This document shows, in pieces, positions 1-8,646 of a DNA stretch of 15,600 bases. How positions within the stretch are numbered: the stretch's first letter is position 1; every line of letters begins with the position of its first letter. The DNA lies in assembly GCA_900319615.1 (NCBI GenBank), contig ONPE01000016.1, positions 1 to 15,600 on the forward strand. The letters run 5' to 3'. This DNA comes from an uncultured Eubacteriales bacterium. Its GTDB lineage: Bacteria > Bacillota > Clostridia > Oscillospirales > Acutalibacteraceae. A program made the position numbers and the translations under genes. Under the pieces are notes generated by a model. The model saw only the letters and a list, made by a program, of their open reading frames with translations. It did no database searches and was not told where the DNA came from.

Positions 1-247
1 CTCTCAGTTAGGAGTGAGGAGTTAGGAGTTAGGAGTTAAGGGAAAACCTGCGGTTTTTTTGATTTCTATAATTCTCTGAAACGCTTGATAACAAACAACG
101 CTATATAATAAGCAAAAACGCTTGCAGCTCTTTTTACAGAGTCGCAAGCGTATTTTTTTATGTTTACATGTAGAATAATATGAATCAGGTGCGGGCAGCG
201 CCCGCCATAAACTCCTCACTCCTCACTCCTAACTCCTAACTCATAAC
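1..247 (+). repeat. Heptad-flanked hairpin element, copy A
   Basis: This gene-free stretch is a composite repeat. It opens with about five 7-bp units of AGTTAGG/AGTGAGG type (about 6-40). A small hairpin follows (AAAACC 43-48, loop TGC, GGTTTT 52-57, then a T-run), then an AT-rich spacer with a strong terminator at 118-160, a second hairpin (GCGGGC 191-196, loop AGC, GCCCGC 200-205), and reverse-oriented heptads (AACTCCT/CACTCCT type, 209-246). The heptads therefore form imperfect terminal inverted repeats. Both hairpins recur elsewhere in the window with compensating base changes (see the elements at 3114-3260, 7456-7615 and 12488-12631). No credible reading frame lies inside. The left border may extend beyond the window. 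Confidence 0.75.
118..160. terminator. Strong, probably bidirectional intrinsic terminator
   Basis: An 8-bp stem ACGCTTGC (118-125) pairs with GCAAGCGT (144-151), and an inner CTCT/AGAG helix extends it. A seven-T run follows on the plus strand (153-159), and an A-run precedes the stem (114-118), giving T's on the minus strand. It would end a plus-strand gene lying left of the window and also catch read-through from the minus-strand gene ending at 321. Confidence 0.75.
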
Positions 248-295
248 ATAGTGATCCATGTACCCATGAAGTCATCTTTACGTAACAGTATGGTG

Positions 296-314
296 TAAAA
301 AGACGCGCGCGTCC
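296..314 (-). terminator. Possible terminator after the threonine synthase-like gene
   Basis: On the minus strand the palindrome GACGCGCGCGTC (302-313) follows the gene's stop codon and two heptads and is followed by TTTTT. With a loop of at least four bases only about four GC-rich pairs can form, so this is a short, moderate terminator. The stronger hairpin at 118-160 is the likely backup. Confidence 0.4.
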
Positions 315-326
315 TAACTCCTAACT
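313..326 (-). repeat. Two GTTAGGA heptads supplying a stop codon
   Basis: On the minus strand the coding sequence runs directly into two heptads (AGTTAGGAGTTAGG). The TAG stop codon at 321-323 lies inside the first unit. The last residue, Ser (AGT), is also encoded by repeat sequence, so the repeat has defined the C-terminus of the upstream protein. Confidence 0.7.
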
Positions 327-1562
327 AAAAAAGAGTCTCTCAAACTGAGCGAGGTCGTTTTTGCAGTGTACCGGTTCGCCTGCCGACTTGATCGCCGAGT
401 CGATGTCCTTCAAGCCGTTGCCGGTGACTATCGACACGATGGTCGCGCCCTTGTCGAGCTTACCCTCGCGGCTGAGCTTCATCAGCCCTGCCGTCGCAGT
501 GACGCCTGCCGGCTCGCCGAAGACCCCTGCGTTCTTCGCAAGATACTTCTGCGCCTCGCGAATCTCGTCGTCGCTGACATTCACGCAGATACCGTTGCTG
601 TCCTTGATGGCGTTGATCGCCTTATCGGGGTTGCGCGGCACGCCCACGGCTATGCTGTCGGCGTAGGTGTTCTCCTCCTGCGGTTGCCATTCTTCGCCGG
701 TCATGACGGCGGTGTTTATGGGGCAGCAGCCCTCAGCCTGCACGCTTATTATGCGCGGGATCTTATTGATAAGCCCGACCATGTACATATCGTACAAGCC
801 CTTGTACACGCCTGCTACGGTGCAGCCGTCACCCACCGACACCGCGACAAAGTCGGGAGCCTCGAAGCCGAGCTGCTCGCATATCTCGTGAGCTACGGTC
901 TTCTTGCCCTCGCTGAGATACGGGTTGATGGCGGCGTTGCGGTTATACCAACCGTATTTGTCGATAGCCGCCTTGCTGAGCTCAAAGGTCTCTTCATAGC
1001 TGCCGTCGACGGCGGTGAGGTTGGCGCCGAACATCATCAGCTGGGCGATCTTGCCCTTCGGAGCCCTTGCCGGGACGAAGATGTAGGTCTTAAGCCCTGC
1101 CTTGGCGGCGTTGCCTGCAAGGGAAGAAGCCGCGTTGCCCGTTGAAGAGCAGGCGATGCCGGCCTCGATAGCCTTGGTCACAGCCATGGCAGAGGCGCGG
1201 TCTTTGAGCGACGAGGTCGGGTTGATGCCGTCGTCCTTGATGTACAGCCTTGCTATGCCGAGATCGGCGGCGATATTAGGAGCCTCGTACATCGGCGACA
1301 TACCGACCCTCAGCCCTGCAGGAGCAGTATCCTCCTCTATGGGCAGGAGCTCGCGGTAGCGCCACATGGTGGGCTCATCACGCTTTGCGAGAACATCCCT
1401 GTTCAGCTTGGTTTTGATGTATTCGTAGTCGTATATCACGTCGAGGATACCGCCGCATTCGCAGGTGGTGATATCCGGCACGGCAGCGTATTCCTTACCG
1501 CACCTGACGCATTTGCAGTATTTTACATTCTTCATGATGTCACAGGATAATGAGGAGATCAT
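321..1562 (-). CDS. Threonine synthase-like PLP-dependent lyase
   Basis: A 413-residue fold-type II PLP enzyme of the threonine synthase family. Residues 16-36 form a small Cys-rich ribbon (Cys16, Cys18, Cys21, Cys34, Cys36), as in zinc-ribbon threonine synthases. The PLP lysine is probably Lys120 in SSLKDRAS, and the phosphate-cradle loop is SSTGNAASS (139-147). Classical threonine synthase makes threonine from O-phosphohomoserine. No hom or thrB lies nearby, and the upstream gene is a second PLP lyase, so it may act on another amino-acid intermediate (inference). The start at 1562 is chosen because GAGGAG sits 5 nt upstream. The internal Met10 (1535, MKNVKYCKC) looks more natural by homology but has no visible ribosome-binding site. 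The first nine residues appear to be encoded by repeat-derived DNA. It is probably cotranscribed with the gene at 1597-3060, 34 nt upstream. Confidence 0.85.
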   Translation of the reverse strand: MISSLSCDIMKNVKYCKCVRCGKEYAAVPDITTCECGGILDVIYDYEYIKTKLNRDVLAKRDEPTMWRYRELLPIEEDTAPAGLRVGMSPMYEAPNIAADLGIARLYIKDDGINPTSSLKDRASAMAVTKAIEAGIACSSTGNAASSLAGNAAKAGLKTYIFVPARAPKGKIAQLMMFGANLTAVDGSYEETFELSKAAIDKYGWYNRNAAINPYLSEGKKTVAHEICEQLGFEAPDFVAVSVGDGCTVAGVYKGLYDMYMVGLINKIPRIISVQAEGCCPINTAVMTGEEWQPQEENTYADSIAVGVPRNPDKAINAIKDSNGICVNVSDDEIREAQKYLAKNAGVFGEPAGVTATAGLMKLSREGKLDKGATIVSIVTGNGLKDIDSAIKSAGEPVHCKNDLAQFERLFFS

Positions 1563-1596
1563 ATCAACTCCTCACTCCTAACTCCTCACTCCTAAC

Positions 1597-1598
<2 letters not shown>
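1551..1598 (-). promoter_or_regulatory. Heptad array acting as ribosome-binding site, with SD-sequestering hairpin
   Basis: The 34-nt gap between the two PLP-enzyme genes is entirely 7-bp units alternating GTTAGGA and GTGAGGA, so it contains four AGGAG cores in a row. The last one is well placed for the ATG at 1562. TGAGGAG (1568-1574, minus-strand sense) can pair over seven bases with CTCCTCA (1551-1557), with the start codon 1560-1562 in the 10-nt loop. The element could therefore both provide and mask the Shine-Dalgarno site. Seen in sequence; any regulatory role is inferred. Confidence 0.6.
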
Positions 1599-3060
<1,462 letters not shown>

Positions 3061-3113
3061 TTTTATCCTCCTGATAAATGTATGGTAATATTGACGTGTC
3101 GAGAAATTATTCC

Positions 3114-3260
3114 TCAGTTAGGAGTTAGAAGTTAGGAGTTAGGAGTTCATGGAGGGCTTCGCCCTCACCCGATTTATAATTCCAAAACGCGTCAGCGTTT
3201 CCCTCAACTCCTCACTACTAACTCCTCACTCCTCACTAAAACAATTCCTAACTCCTAATT
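3114..3260 (-). repeat. Heptad-flanked hairpin element, copy B
   Basis: Read on the minus strand, the element starts 4 nt after the regulator's stop codon with ATTAGGAGTTAGG units and more GTGAGGA/GTTAGTA units. Hairpin I follows (AAACGC, loop TGAC, GCGTTT; 3185-3200), then an AT-rich spacer, hairpin II (GAGGGC, loop GAA, GCCCTC; 3152-3166), and reverse heptads (AACTCCT type) ending near 3114. Order and spacing match copy A. Hairpin I differs from the copy at 7494-7509 by two compensating pair changes. The element separates the regulator from the PLP-enzyme gene. Confidence 0.75.
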
Positions 3261-3264
3261 GATT

Positions 3265-3900
3265 TCAGTTGTTTTCGTCCAGATACGAGTACAGGGTGAA
3301 CTTCGATATGCCGAAGTATTTGGCGATCCTGTCGCCGGATTTGGTGATGAGCAGGGCGCCCTTGCTGTTGAGGTAGCGTATCGCGCGCTGCTTGTCGTCC
3401 TTGTTCATCATCGACACCGGCTTGCCGATGAGCTCGGTGGATTTCCACAGCAGCTCGTCGAGCAGCTCTTCAACGTGCGGGGTGATCTTCTCCGGCTCCG
3501 ACCGTGCGGTGGGGGAGATCATCTCACCGATAGCCGACGCCGCGACGCTCAGGGCGGTGATGTCGTGGTTTATCGAGAATATCGCCGCGACCTTTCCGCT
3601 TTCATCGCGGATGTAAACGGTGGTGGATTTCAGCACCTTGCCGTCGGAGGTACGGGTGAAGTAGCCGATGCGGTTCTCGCGGTCGTTCTCAGCCGCGCTG
3701 AGCTCCTCGAGCACCACGGCAGAGGCGCCGTCGCCTACCTTCCTGCCGGTGACCTCGCCGTTCTCGATGAAGATGATGGAGCTGTCGGCGGCGTTCTCTC
3801 CCGTCAGGTCGTGCACCGCCACCTCGCAGCTCTTGCCGTAGTGGGCGGCGACAGCCTGAGCCAGAGAACAGAGGTTGTTCTTCAGTTGTTCTTCGAGCAT
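3265..3900 (-). CDS. YheO/DauR-type PAS-HTH transcriptional regulator
   Basis: A 211-residue regulator with the two-part architecture of the YheO-like family: an N-terminal PAS-like ligand domain (about 10-115, including the VAVHDLTG and FSINHDITAL segments) and a C-terminal HTH of the DauR type (about 160-208, with KFTLYSYL near the end). Family members sense small molecules, often amino acids; DauR controls D-arginine catabolism. It is first in a minus-strand set with two PLP enzymes and is divergent from the phosphoesterase and ygeY-ygeW-arcC genes, so it is the best candidate for controlling this locus (inference). The ATG at 3900 follows a modest GGTGAT site. Its promoter contains an inverted repeat, consistent with autoregulation. 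The ligand is unknown. Confidence 0.85.
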   Translation of the reverse strand: MLEEQLKNNLCSLAQAVAAHYGKSCEVAVHDLTGENAADSSIIFIENGEVTGRKVGDGASAVVLEELSAAENDRENRIGYFTRTSDGKVLKSTTVYIRDESGKVAAIFSINHDITALSVAASAIGEMISPTARSEPEKITPHVEELLDELLWKSTELIGKPVSMMNKDDKQRAIRYLNSKGALLITKSGDRIAKYFGISKFTLYSYLDENN

Positions 3901-3943
3901 ATCATCACCGCTTTCACAATATTTGTTTGATTAACTAATTATT

Positions 3944-3972
3944 ATTGTAATACATTATCGGGTATTATTCAA
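3944..3972 (-). promoter_or_regulatory. Promoter of the PAS-HTH regulator
   Basis: On the minus strand TTGAAT (3967-3972) and TACAAT (3944-3949) are separated by exactly 17 nt, a good sigma-A promoter. It gives a short leader before the ATG at 3900. Confidence 0.55.
3948..3967. promoter_or_regulatory. Candidate operator, inverted repeat TAATAC-N8-GTATTA
   Basis: TAATAC (3948-3953) and GTATTA (3962-3967) are perfect 6-bp inverted arms with an 8-nt centre. They sit between the -10 and -35 of the regulator's promoter and overlap an edge of each, where a dimeric repressor would block initiation. Binding by the adjacent regulator is inferred. The region is AT-rich, so a chance occurrence is possible. 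Confidence 0.4.
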
Positions 3973-4027
3973 TGCCAAAATGCGATTATTTCGGCGTTTT
4001 CAACAATATTTTTTTGCGTGATTGGTA

Positions 4028-4056
4028 TTTCAAAAATCCTCGATAAGTGGTATAAT
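4028..4056 (+). promoter_or_regulatory. Promoter of the PHP phosphoesterase gene
   Basis: A perfect TATAAT (4051-4056) is preceded by TGG, giving an extended -10. The best -35 at 17-nt spacing is a weak TTTCAA (4028-4033). It lies 32 nt before the chosen ATG at 4088. Confidence 0.55.
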
Positions 4057-4087
4057 AATATGAAACCATTTTTTGGGGGGAAAGTAT

Positions 4088-4933
4088 ATGCAAAAATTCT
4101 GTGATCTACATACACACTCCGTCTTCTCCGACGGTACATTCACACCTGCCGAGCTGATCGATTCGGCGATAGAATCCGGGCTCAGCGCTGTTGCTCTGAC
4201 CGATCACAACACAGTCACGGGCCTTGACGACTTTGTAGCCGCGGCTAAGGACAAGCCCATCGACATCGTGCCCGGTATAGAGTTCACCACAGCCTACAAC
4301 GGTACCGAGCTCCACATCCTCGGGCTGTTCGTCACATCCGATATGCACTACGCGATCAACAAATATATTGATATGTCCGTCTCGCTCAAGGATGAGAGCA
4401 ACTACAAGCTGGTCAGGAAGCTCCGCAAGCGCGGCTACGATATCACCTACGTTGAGATATTGGAGCACAGCAGAGGCCATGTCAACCGCGCGAATATCGC
4501 CGCCGAGCTGGTGAGCAAGGGTTATCTGAGCTCTATCGAAGAGGGCTTCAATACCATCCTGCACAAGGATTACGGTCTGTATGAGCCGCCCGAGAGATTA
4601 CCCAGCCTCGAGATCATCTCATTCATCCGTTCCATCGGCGCTGTCGCTGTATGGGCGCATCCGTACATACACATGAACTTCGAGCAGGCCGAGAAGTTCC
4701 TGCCCCACGCGATAGAGGCAGGTCTGCAGGGCATGGAGGTCATGTACAGCAAGTACGACGACGAGACCACCGAAAAGGCGAAGGAGGTATGCGAGCGCTA
4801 CAAGCTCCTGCCCAGCGGAGGCAGCGATTTCCACGGTGCTAACAAGCCGAAGATCTCGCTCGGAAAGGGCTACGGAAACATGAGCATACCCTACGAATAC
4901 TACGAGGCTTTGAAGGCTCTGAAATCCACCTAA
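4088..4933 (+). CDS. PHP-domain metal-dependent phosphoesterase
   Basis: A 281-residue stand-alone PHP-domain protein. The metal-ligand motifs are in the usual order: DLHTHSVFSDG (His8, His10, Asp15), TDHNT (Asp39, His40), Glu65 in GIEFTT, HSRGHVNR, WAHPY, and GGSDFHG near 244-250. Length and motifs fit the YciV/RNase AM-like group, which acts on 3',5'-bisphosphonucleotides and 5' ends of short RNA; the exact substrate cannot be read here. The ATG at 4088 is preferred because GGGGGG lies just upstream; the in-frame TTG at 4073 would place the ribosome site inside the gene. It has its own promoter and is separated from ygeY by a second strong promoter, so it need not share the pathway, although its position beside the regulator is suggestive. 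Confidence 0.85.
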   Translation: MQKFCDLHTHSVFSDGTFTPAELIDSAIESGLSAVALTDHNTVTGLDDFVAAAKDKPIDIVPGIEFTTAYNGTELHILGLFVTSDMHYAINKYIDMSVSLKDESNYKLVRKLRKRGYDITYVEILEHSRGHVNRANIAAELVSKGYLSSIEEGFNTILHKDYGLYEPPERLPSLEIISFIRSIGAVAVWAHPYIHMNFEQAEKFLPHAIEAGLQGMEVMYSKYDDETTEKAKEVCERYKLLPSGGSDFHGANKPKISLGKGYGNMSIPYEYYEALKALKST

Positions 4934-4961
4934 AAATTTTTCAGAAAACCGAATTTTTTAT

Positions 4962-4989
4962 TTGACACCATAGTGACTGCGTGTATAAT
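4962..4989 (+). promoter_or_regulatory. Near-perfect sigma-A promoter of ygeY-ygeW-arcC
   Basis: TTGACA (4962-4967) and TATAAT (4984-4989) both match consensus exactly, with 16-nt spacing. GAGGAGGAG precedes the ATG at 5036. It is the strongest promoter by eye in the window, so regulation would more likely be repression than activation. Confidence 0.75.
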
Positions 4990-5035
4990 AAAGATATAGG
5001 AAAATTCAAATTCTGACAGATGAGGAGGAGTAAAT

Positions 5036-6235
5036 ATGAATTTTGACGCTATCAAAAAAGCAGCCGAAGGCTATGAGAAGGACATGACCAAATTCCTTCG
5101 CGAGCTTATCGCCATCCCCAGCGAATCCGCCGAGGAAGAGGGCGTGGCTAAGCGCATCGTCGCCGAGATGGAGAAGCTCGGCTTTGATGAAGCCTTCACC
5201 GATCCGATGGGCAATGTCCACGGCGTTATGGGCAAGGGCGAGAAGATCATCGCCTTTGACGGTCACATCGACACCGTGGGTCTCGGCGAGCTTTCCAACT
5301 GGAGGTTCGACCCCTATGAGGGATATGAGACCGACACCGAGATCGGCGGACGCGGCTCCTCCGACCAGACAGGCGGCGTCGTATCCGCTGTTTACGGCGC
5401 TAAGATAATGAAAGACCTCGGCCTTATCCCCGACGGCTACAAGGTGCTCGTCACCGGCACCGTTCAGGAGGAGGACTGCGACGGTCTGTGCTGGCAGTAC
5501 ATCCACAACGAGATGAACATCACGCCCGAGTTCGTCGTCATCACCGAGCCCACCGACAAGGGCATCTACCGCGGTCAGCGCGGCCGCATGGAGATTCGCG
5601 TAGAGGTCAAGGGCATATCCTGCCACGGCTCTGCGCCCGAGCGAGGCGACAACGCTATCTACAAGATGGCTGAGATCGTCCTCGACGTCAAGGAGCTGAA
5701 CGAGCGACTGCATTACGATCCCTTCCTCGGCAAGGGCACCGTGACCGTATCGCAGCAGTTCTACACCTCGCCCTCACGCTGCGCGGTAGCCGATTTCGCC
5801 GCCATATCCCTCGACCGCCGTCTTACCTTCGGCGAGACATGGGAGAGCGCTTTGGAGGAGGTACGCAACCTGCCCTCCGTGAAGAAGTACGGCGCAGAGG
5901 TCAGCATGTATAAATACGAGCGTCCGTCGTGGACGGGTCTGGTTTATCCGACCGAGTGCTTCTTCCCGACATGGGTCATCCCCGAGGATCATCCTGCTTG
6001 CAGGGCGATGGTCGCCGCTCATAAGGGTATGTACGGCGAACCGCGCGTAGACAAGTGGACTTTCTCCACCAACGGCGTGTCTATCATGGGTCGCTACGGC
6101 ATCCCGTGCATTGGCTTCGGCCCCGGAGCGGAGGCTCAGGCTCACGCTCCCAACGAGATCACGTGGAAAGAGGATCTCGTGCGCTGCGCCGCAGTGTATG
6201 CGGCCGTACCGATGGAATACACTAAAGAGGCGTGA
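5036..6235 (+). CDS. ygeY: YgeY-family M20 metallohydrolase
   Basis: A 399-residue M20-family amidohydrolase/peptidase, close to the length of E. coli YgeY. The di-metal site is complete: His77 and Asp79 in DGHIDTVG, Asp110 in GRGSSDQTGG, Glu145-Glu146 in TGTVQEED, Glu171 in ITEPTDK, and His370 in AQAHAPNE. The dimerization (lid) domain begins around YRGQRGRMEI. M20 enzymes hydrolyse amide bonds of N-acyl or N-carbamoyl amino acids and small peptides. The YgeY subfamily is linked by genome context to selenium-dependent hydroxylases and anaerobic purine breakdown. It heads the plus-strand set; ygeW starts 26 nt after its stop. Substrate assignment rests on context only. Confidence 0.9.
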   Translation: MNFDAIKKAAEGYEKDMTKFLRELIAIPSESAEEEGVAKRIVAEMEKLGFDEAFTDPMGNVHGVMGKGEKIIAFDGHIDTVGLGELSNWRFDPYEGYETDTEIGGRGSSDQTGGVVSAVYGAKIMKDLGLIPDGYKVLVTGTVQEEDCDGLCWQYIHNEMNITPEFVVITEPTDKGIYRGQRGRMEIRVEVKGISCHGSAPERGDNAIYKMAEIVLDVKELNERLHYDPFLGKGTVTVSQQFYTSPSRCAVADFAAISLDRRLTFGETWESALEEVRNLPSVKKYGAEVSMYKYERPSWTGLVYPTECFFPTWVIPEDHPACRAMVAAHKGMYGEPRVDKWTFSTNGVSIMGRYGIPCIGFGPGAEAQAHAPNEITWKEDLVRCAAVYAAVPMEYTKEA

Positions 6236-6261
6236 TTTGTCTTAACGAAAGGAGCCTGAAA

Positions 6262-7455
6262 ATGAGCAAAGCTACCGAGCTCGCCGCCAAGCTGCGCGGC
6301 TTAGATATTGACAAGATGTATGAGAACGACTTCTTCCTGACATGGGATAAGACCGACGACGAGATCGCCGCGGTCTTCGCGGTAGCCGACGCGCTCCGCG
6401 ACCTCAGGGAGAGGAATATCTCGACAAAGATATTCGACTCGGGTCTGGGTATCTCCAACTTCCGCGATAACTCCACCCGTACCCGTTTCTCCTTTGCCTC
6501 CGCCTGCAATCTGCTGGGCATAGAGGTGCAGGATCTGGACGAGGGCAAGAGCCAGATCGCCCACGGCGAGACCGTCCGCGAGACCGCCAACATGATCTCC
6601 TTTATGGCTGACGTCGTCGGCATCCGCGACGATATGTACATCGGCAAGGGTCACACCTATCAGAAGGAGGTCTCGGACGCTCTCAAAGAGGGCTATGAGG
6701 ACGGCGTCCTAGAGCAGAAGCCCACTCTCGTCAACCTCCAGTGCGACATCGACCACCCGACCCAGACTATGGCTGATCTCGACCATGTCATCCATTATTT
6801 CGGCGGAGTCGAGAATCTCAAGGGCAAGAAGGTCGCCATGACCTGGGCGTATTCTCCCAGCTACGGCAAGCCTCTGAGCGTGCCTCAGGGCGTAATTGGT
6901 CTGTTCACACGCTTCGGTATGGACGTTGTGCTCGCCCATCCCGACGGCTACGATGTTATGCCCGAGGTAGAAGAGGTAGCCAAAGCCAACGCCGAGAAGA
7001 GCGGCGGCAGCTTCACAAAGACTAACGATATGAAAGAGGCGTTCCGCGACGCCGATATAGTATATCCCAAGAGCTGGGCTTCTTTCGCAGCTATGGAGAA
7101 GCGCACGAAGCTCTACGGCGACGGCGACTTTGACGGCATAGATAAGCTCGAGAAGGAGCTCCTCGCAGAGAACGCTCAGCACAAGGACTGGGAGTGCACC
7201 GAGGATATGATGTCCCTGACAAAGGACGGCAAGGCGCTGTATCTGCACTGTCTGCCCGCGGACATTACCGACGTCTCCTGCAAGGAGGGTGAGGTAGCGG
7301 CGTCGGTATTTGACCGCTATCGTGCTCCGCTGTACAAGCAGGCGTCCTACAAGCCGTACATCATCGCCGCGATGATCTTCCTCGCAAAGGTCAAGGATCC
7401 CGCTGCGGCTCTTGAAGCGCTCGAAGAGCAGGGCAAGGCACGCAAGGCGTTTTGA
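6262..7455 (+). CDS. ygeW: Knotted carbamoyltransferase YgeW
   Basis: A 397-residue member of the aspartate/ornithine carbamoyltransferase superfamily, the same size as E. coli YgeW. The carbamoyl-phosphate motif FRDNSTRTRFSFA is present (STRTR at 71-75), as is the HCLPAD motif (329-334). The longer sequence between them fits the knotted subgroup. The partner amino substrate of YgeW is not settled. In context it probably releases carbamoyl phosphate from a ureido or N-carbamoyl compound that arcC then uses to make ATP (inference). The ATG at 6262 follows AAAGGAG by 7 nt; the upstream in-frame GTG at 6232 would overlap ygeY and lacks a site. Its TGA stop is immediately followed by heptad repeats that separate it from arcC. 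Confidence 0.92.
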   Translation: MSKATELAAKLRGLDIDKMYENDFFLTWDKTDDEIAAVFAVADALRDLRERNISTKIFDSGLGISNFRDNSTRTRFSFASACNLLGIEVQDLDEGKSQIAHGETVRETANMISFMADVVGIRDDMYIGKGHTYQKEVSDALKEGYEDGVLEQKPTLVNLQCDIDHPTQTMADLDHVIHYFGGVENLKGKKVAMTWAYSPSYGKPLSVPQGVIGLFTRFGMDVVLAHPDGYDVMPEVEEVAKANAEKSGGSFTKTNDMKEAFRDADIVYPKSWASFAAMEKRTKLYGDGDFDGIDKLEKELLAENAQHKDWECTEDMMSLTKDGKALYLHCLPADITDVSCKEGEVAASVFDRYRAPLYKQASYKPYIIAAMIFLAKVKDPAAALEALEEQGKARKAF

Positions 7456-7615
7456 GAGTTAGGAATTAGGAGTTAGGAGTTAGGAGTTTCGGGAAAGCCT
7501 GACGGCTTTTGGATTTATATAACTGTATATTGCTAACAACGTTATTGTCTCTGTTTTATGAGCAATAATTGTAATGCAAACTCTCACCGTCCTCCATTCA
7601 CCCCTCACCGTACCA
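7456..7615 (+). repeat. Heptad-flanked hairpin element, copy C
   Basis: It begins directly at the ygeW stop codon with four to five heptads (GAGTTAGG, AATTAGG, AGTTAGG). Hairpin I follows (AAAGCC 7494-7499, loop TGAC, GGCTTT 7504-7509), then an AT-rich spacer. The right end is degenerate C-rich sequence (CTCACCGTCCTCC, CCCCTCACCG; about 7580-7615) that may be decayed reverse heptads. No hairpin II is seen. Hairpin I has only four T's after it, so termination here would be leaky. The element splits ygeW from arcC, and no convincing separate arcC promoter is visible. Confidence 0.65.
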
Positions 7616-7641
7616 TGCCTATAATAACAGGGAATAGATCT

Positions 7642-8574
7642 ATGAAAAAAATTGTTGTCGCCCTGGGCGGAAACGCTCTGGGCAAGACCCTGAGCGAGCA
7701 GCTCGAGGCGGTCAAGGTCACCGCCAAGGCTATTGCCGACCTGATAGAAGCCGGTAACGAGGTAGTTATCACCCACGGCAACGGGCCTCAGGTGGGCAAG
7801 ATAGACTCAGCCATGAACGCTCTTTTGCTCGAGGACCCAACCGAAGAAAAGACGTCGCTCTCGATGTGCGTCGCCATGAGTCAGGCGTACATCGGCTACG
7901 ATATCCAGAACGCCCTGCGCAGGGAGCTGACCGCGCGCGGTTTACACAAGCCTGTCGCGACCATCATCACTCAGGTGGAGGTCAGCAACGACGATCCTGC
8001 TATGAAGAACCCCACCAAGCCTATCGGCAAGTTCATGACCGAGGAGCAGGCTATGAGGTTAAAAGAGCAGTACGGCTATAACGTAGCCGAGGACTCCGGC
8101 AGAGGGTGGCGGCGTGTTGTCGCCTCGCCCCGTCCGCAGACCATCATCGAGCTCGACGCTATAAGGGCATCGTTTGAGGATGGCTCCGTGGTCATCTGCT
8201 GCGGCGGAGGCGGTATACCGGTGCGCCTTAAGGGAGGGTTCCTCAAGGGCTGCGCCGCAGTCATCGACAAGGATTATTGCTCCGCCCTGCTCGCGGATCG
8301 CCTCGACGCGGATATGCTGCTGATACTCACCGCGATAGATAAGGTGAAGATAAACTTCGGCAAGCCCGACGAGCAAAGCCTCGACAGGATGAGCCTCGAT
8401 GATGTGCAGAGGTATACAGAAGAGGGTCAGTTCGCCAAGGGCAGTATGCTGCCTAAGGTCGACGCCTGCGCGGAATTTGTCGCCAAAGGTCGTGGGCGCA
8501 AGGCTGTTATCGCCGACCTCATGCAGGCAGGCGAAGCCGTAAAGGGCAACACCGGCACGGTCATCGAGGGTTGA
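7642..8574 (+). CDS. arcC: Carbamate kinase
   Basis: A 310-residue carbamate kinase, the usual family length. It shows VALGGNALG near the N-terminus (6-14), THGNGPQVG (44-52), VVASPRPQ, and a CCGGGGIPV loop in the middle. It transfers phosphate from carbamoyl phosphate to ADP, giving ATP, CO2 and NH3 in the cytoplasm. Following ygeW, it is the energy-harvesting step (yqeA occupies the same role in the E. coli yge cluster). The ATG at 7642 is chosen because AGGGA lies 8 nt upstream and the protein then begins MKKIVVALGG. A longer in-frame start at 7558 would add 28 residues of repeat-derived sequence. A strong terminator follows 33 nt after the stop. Confidence 0.95.
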   Translation: MKKIVVALGGNALGKTLSEQLEAVKVTAKAIADLIEAGNEVVITHGNGPQVGKIDSAMNALLLEDPTEEKTSLSMCVAMSQAYIGYDIQNALRRELTARGLHKPVATIITQVEVSNDDPAMKNPTKPIGKFMTEEQAMRLKEQYGYNVAEDSGRGWRRVVASPRPQTIIELDAIRASFEDGSVVICCGGGGIPVRLKGGFLKGCAAVIDKDYCSALLADRLDADMLLILTAIDKVKINFGKPDEQSLDRMSLDDVQRYTEEGQFAKGSMLPKVDACAEFVAKGRGRKAVIADLMQAGEAVKGNTGTVIEG

Positions 8575-8607
8575 CTTCTCATGAATCAAATTGAACACCG
8601 ATAAGAA

Positions 8608-8643
8608 AACGGACAGGCATGATGACCTGTCCGTTATTTTTTT
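8608..8643. terminator. Intrinsic terminator after arcC, probably bidirectional
   Basis: A perfect 10-bp stem AACGGACAGG (8608-8617) pairs with CCTGTCCGTT (8626-8635) around an 8-nt loop, followed by ATTTTTTTA. On the minus strand the stem is followed by TTTTCTTA, so it can also stop the convergent transporter operon. Confidence 0.85.
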
Positions 8644-8646
8644 ATA

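Noticed and set aside
1..247. CRISPR array suggested by regular short repeats
   Set aside because: Units are 7 bp in direct tandem without spacers, so they are not CRISPR repeats.
366..1145. 259-codon plus-strand open frame opposite the threonine synthase-like gene
   Set aside because: It is antisense to a well-supported enzyme, has no ribosome site, and has biased composition expected from a high-GC complement.
321..1562. Calling this gene ygeX (diaminopropionate ammonia-lyase)
   Set aside because: The Cys-rich N-terminal ribbon and SSLKDRAS motif fit threonine synthase; YgeX motifs such as TTDGNHGRG are absent.
4931..4960. A/T-rich hairpin after the PHP gene as a terminator
   Set aside because: The AAAAATT/AATTTTT arms have no GC pairs, so a stable terminator is unlikely; possibly just AT-rich promoter-upstream DNA.
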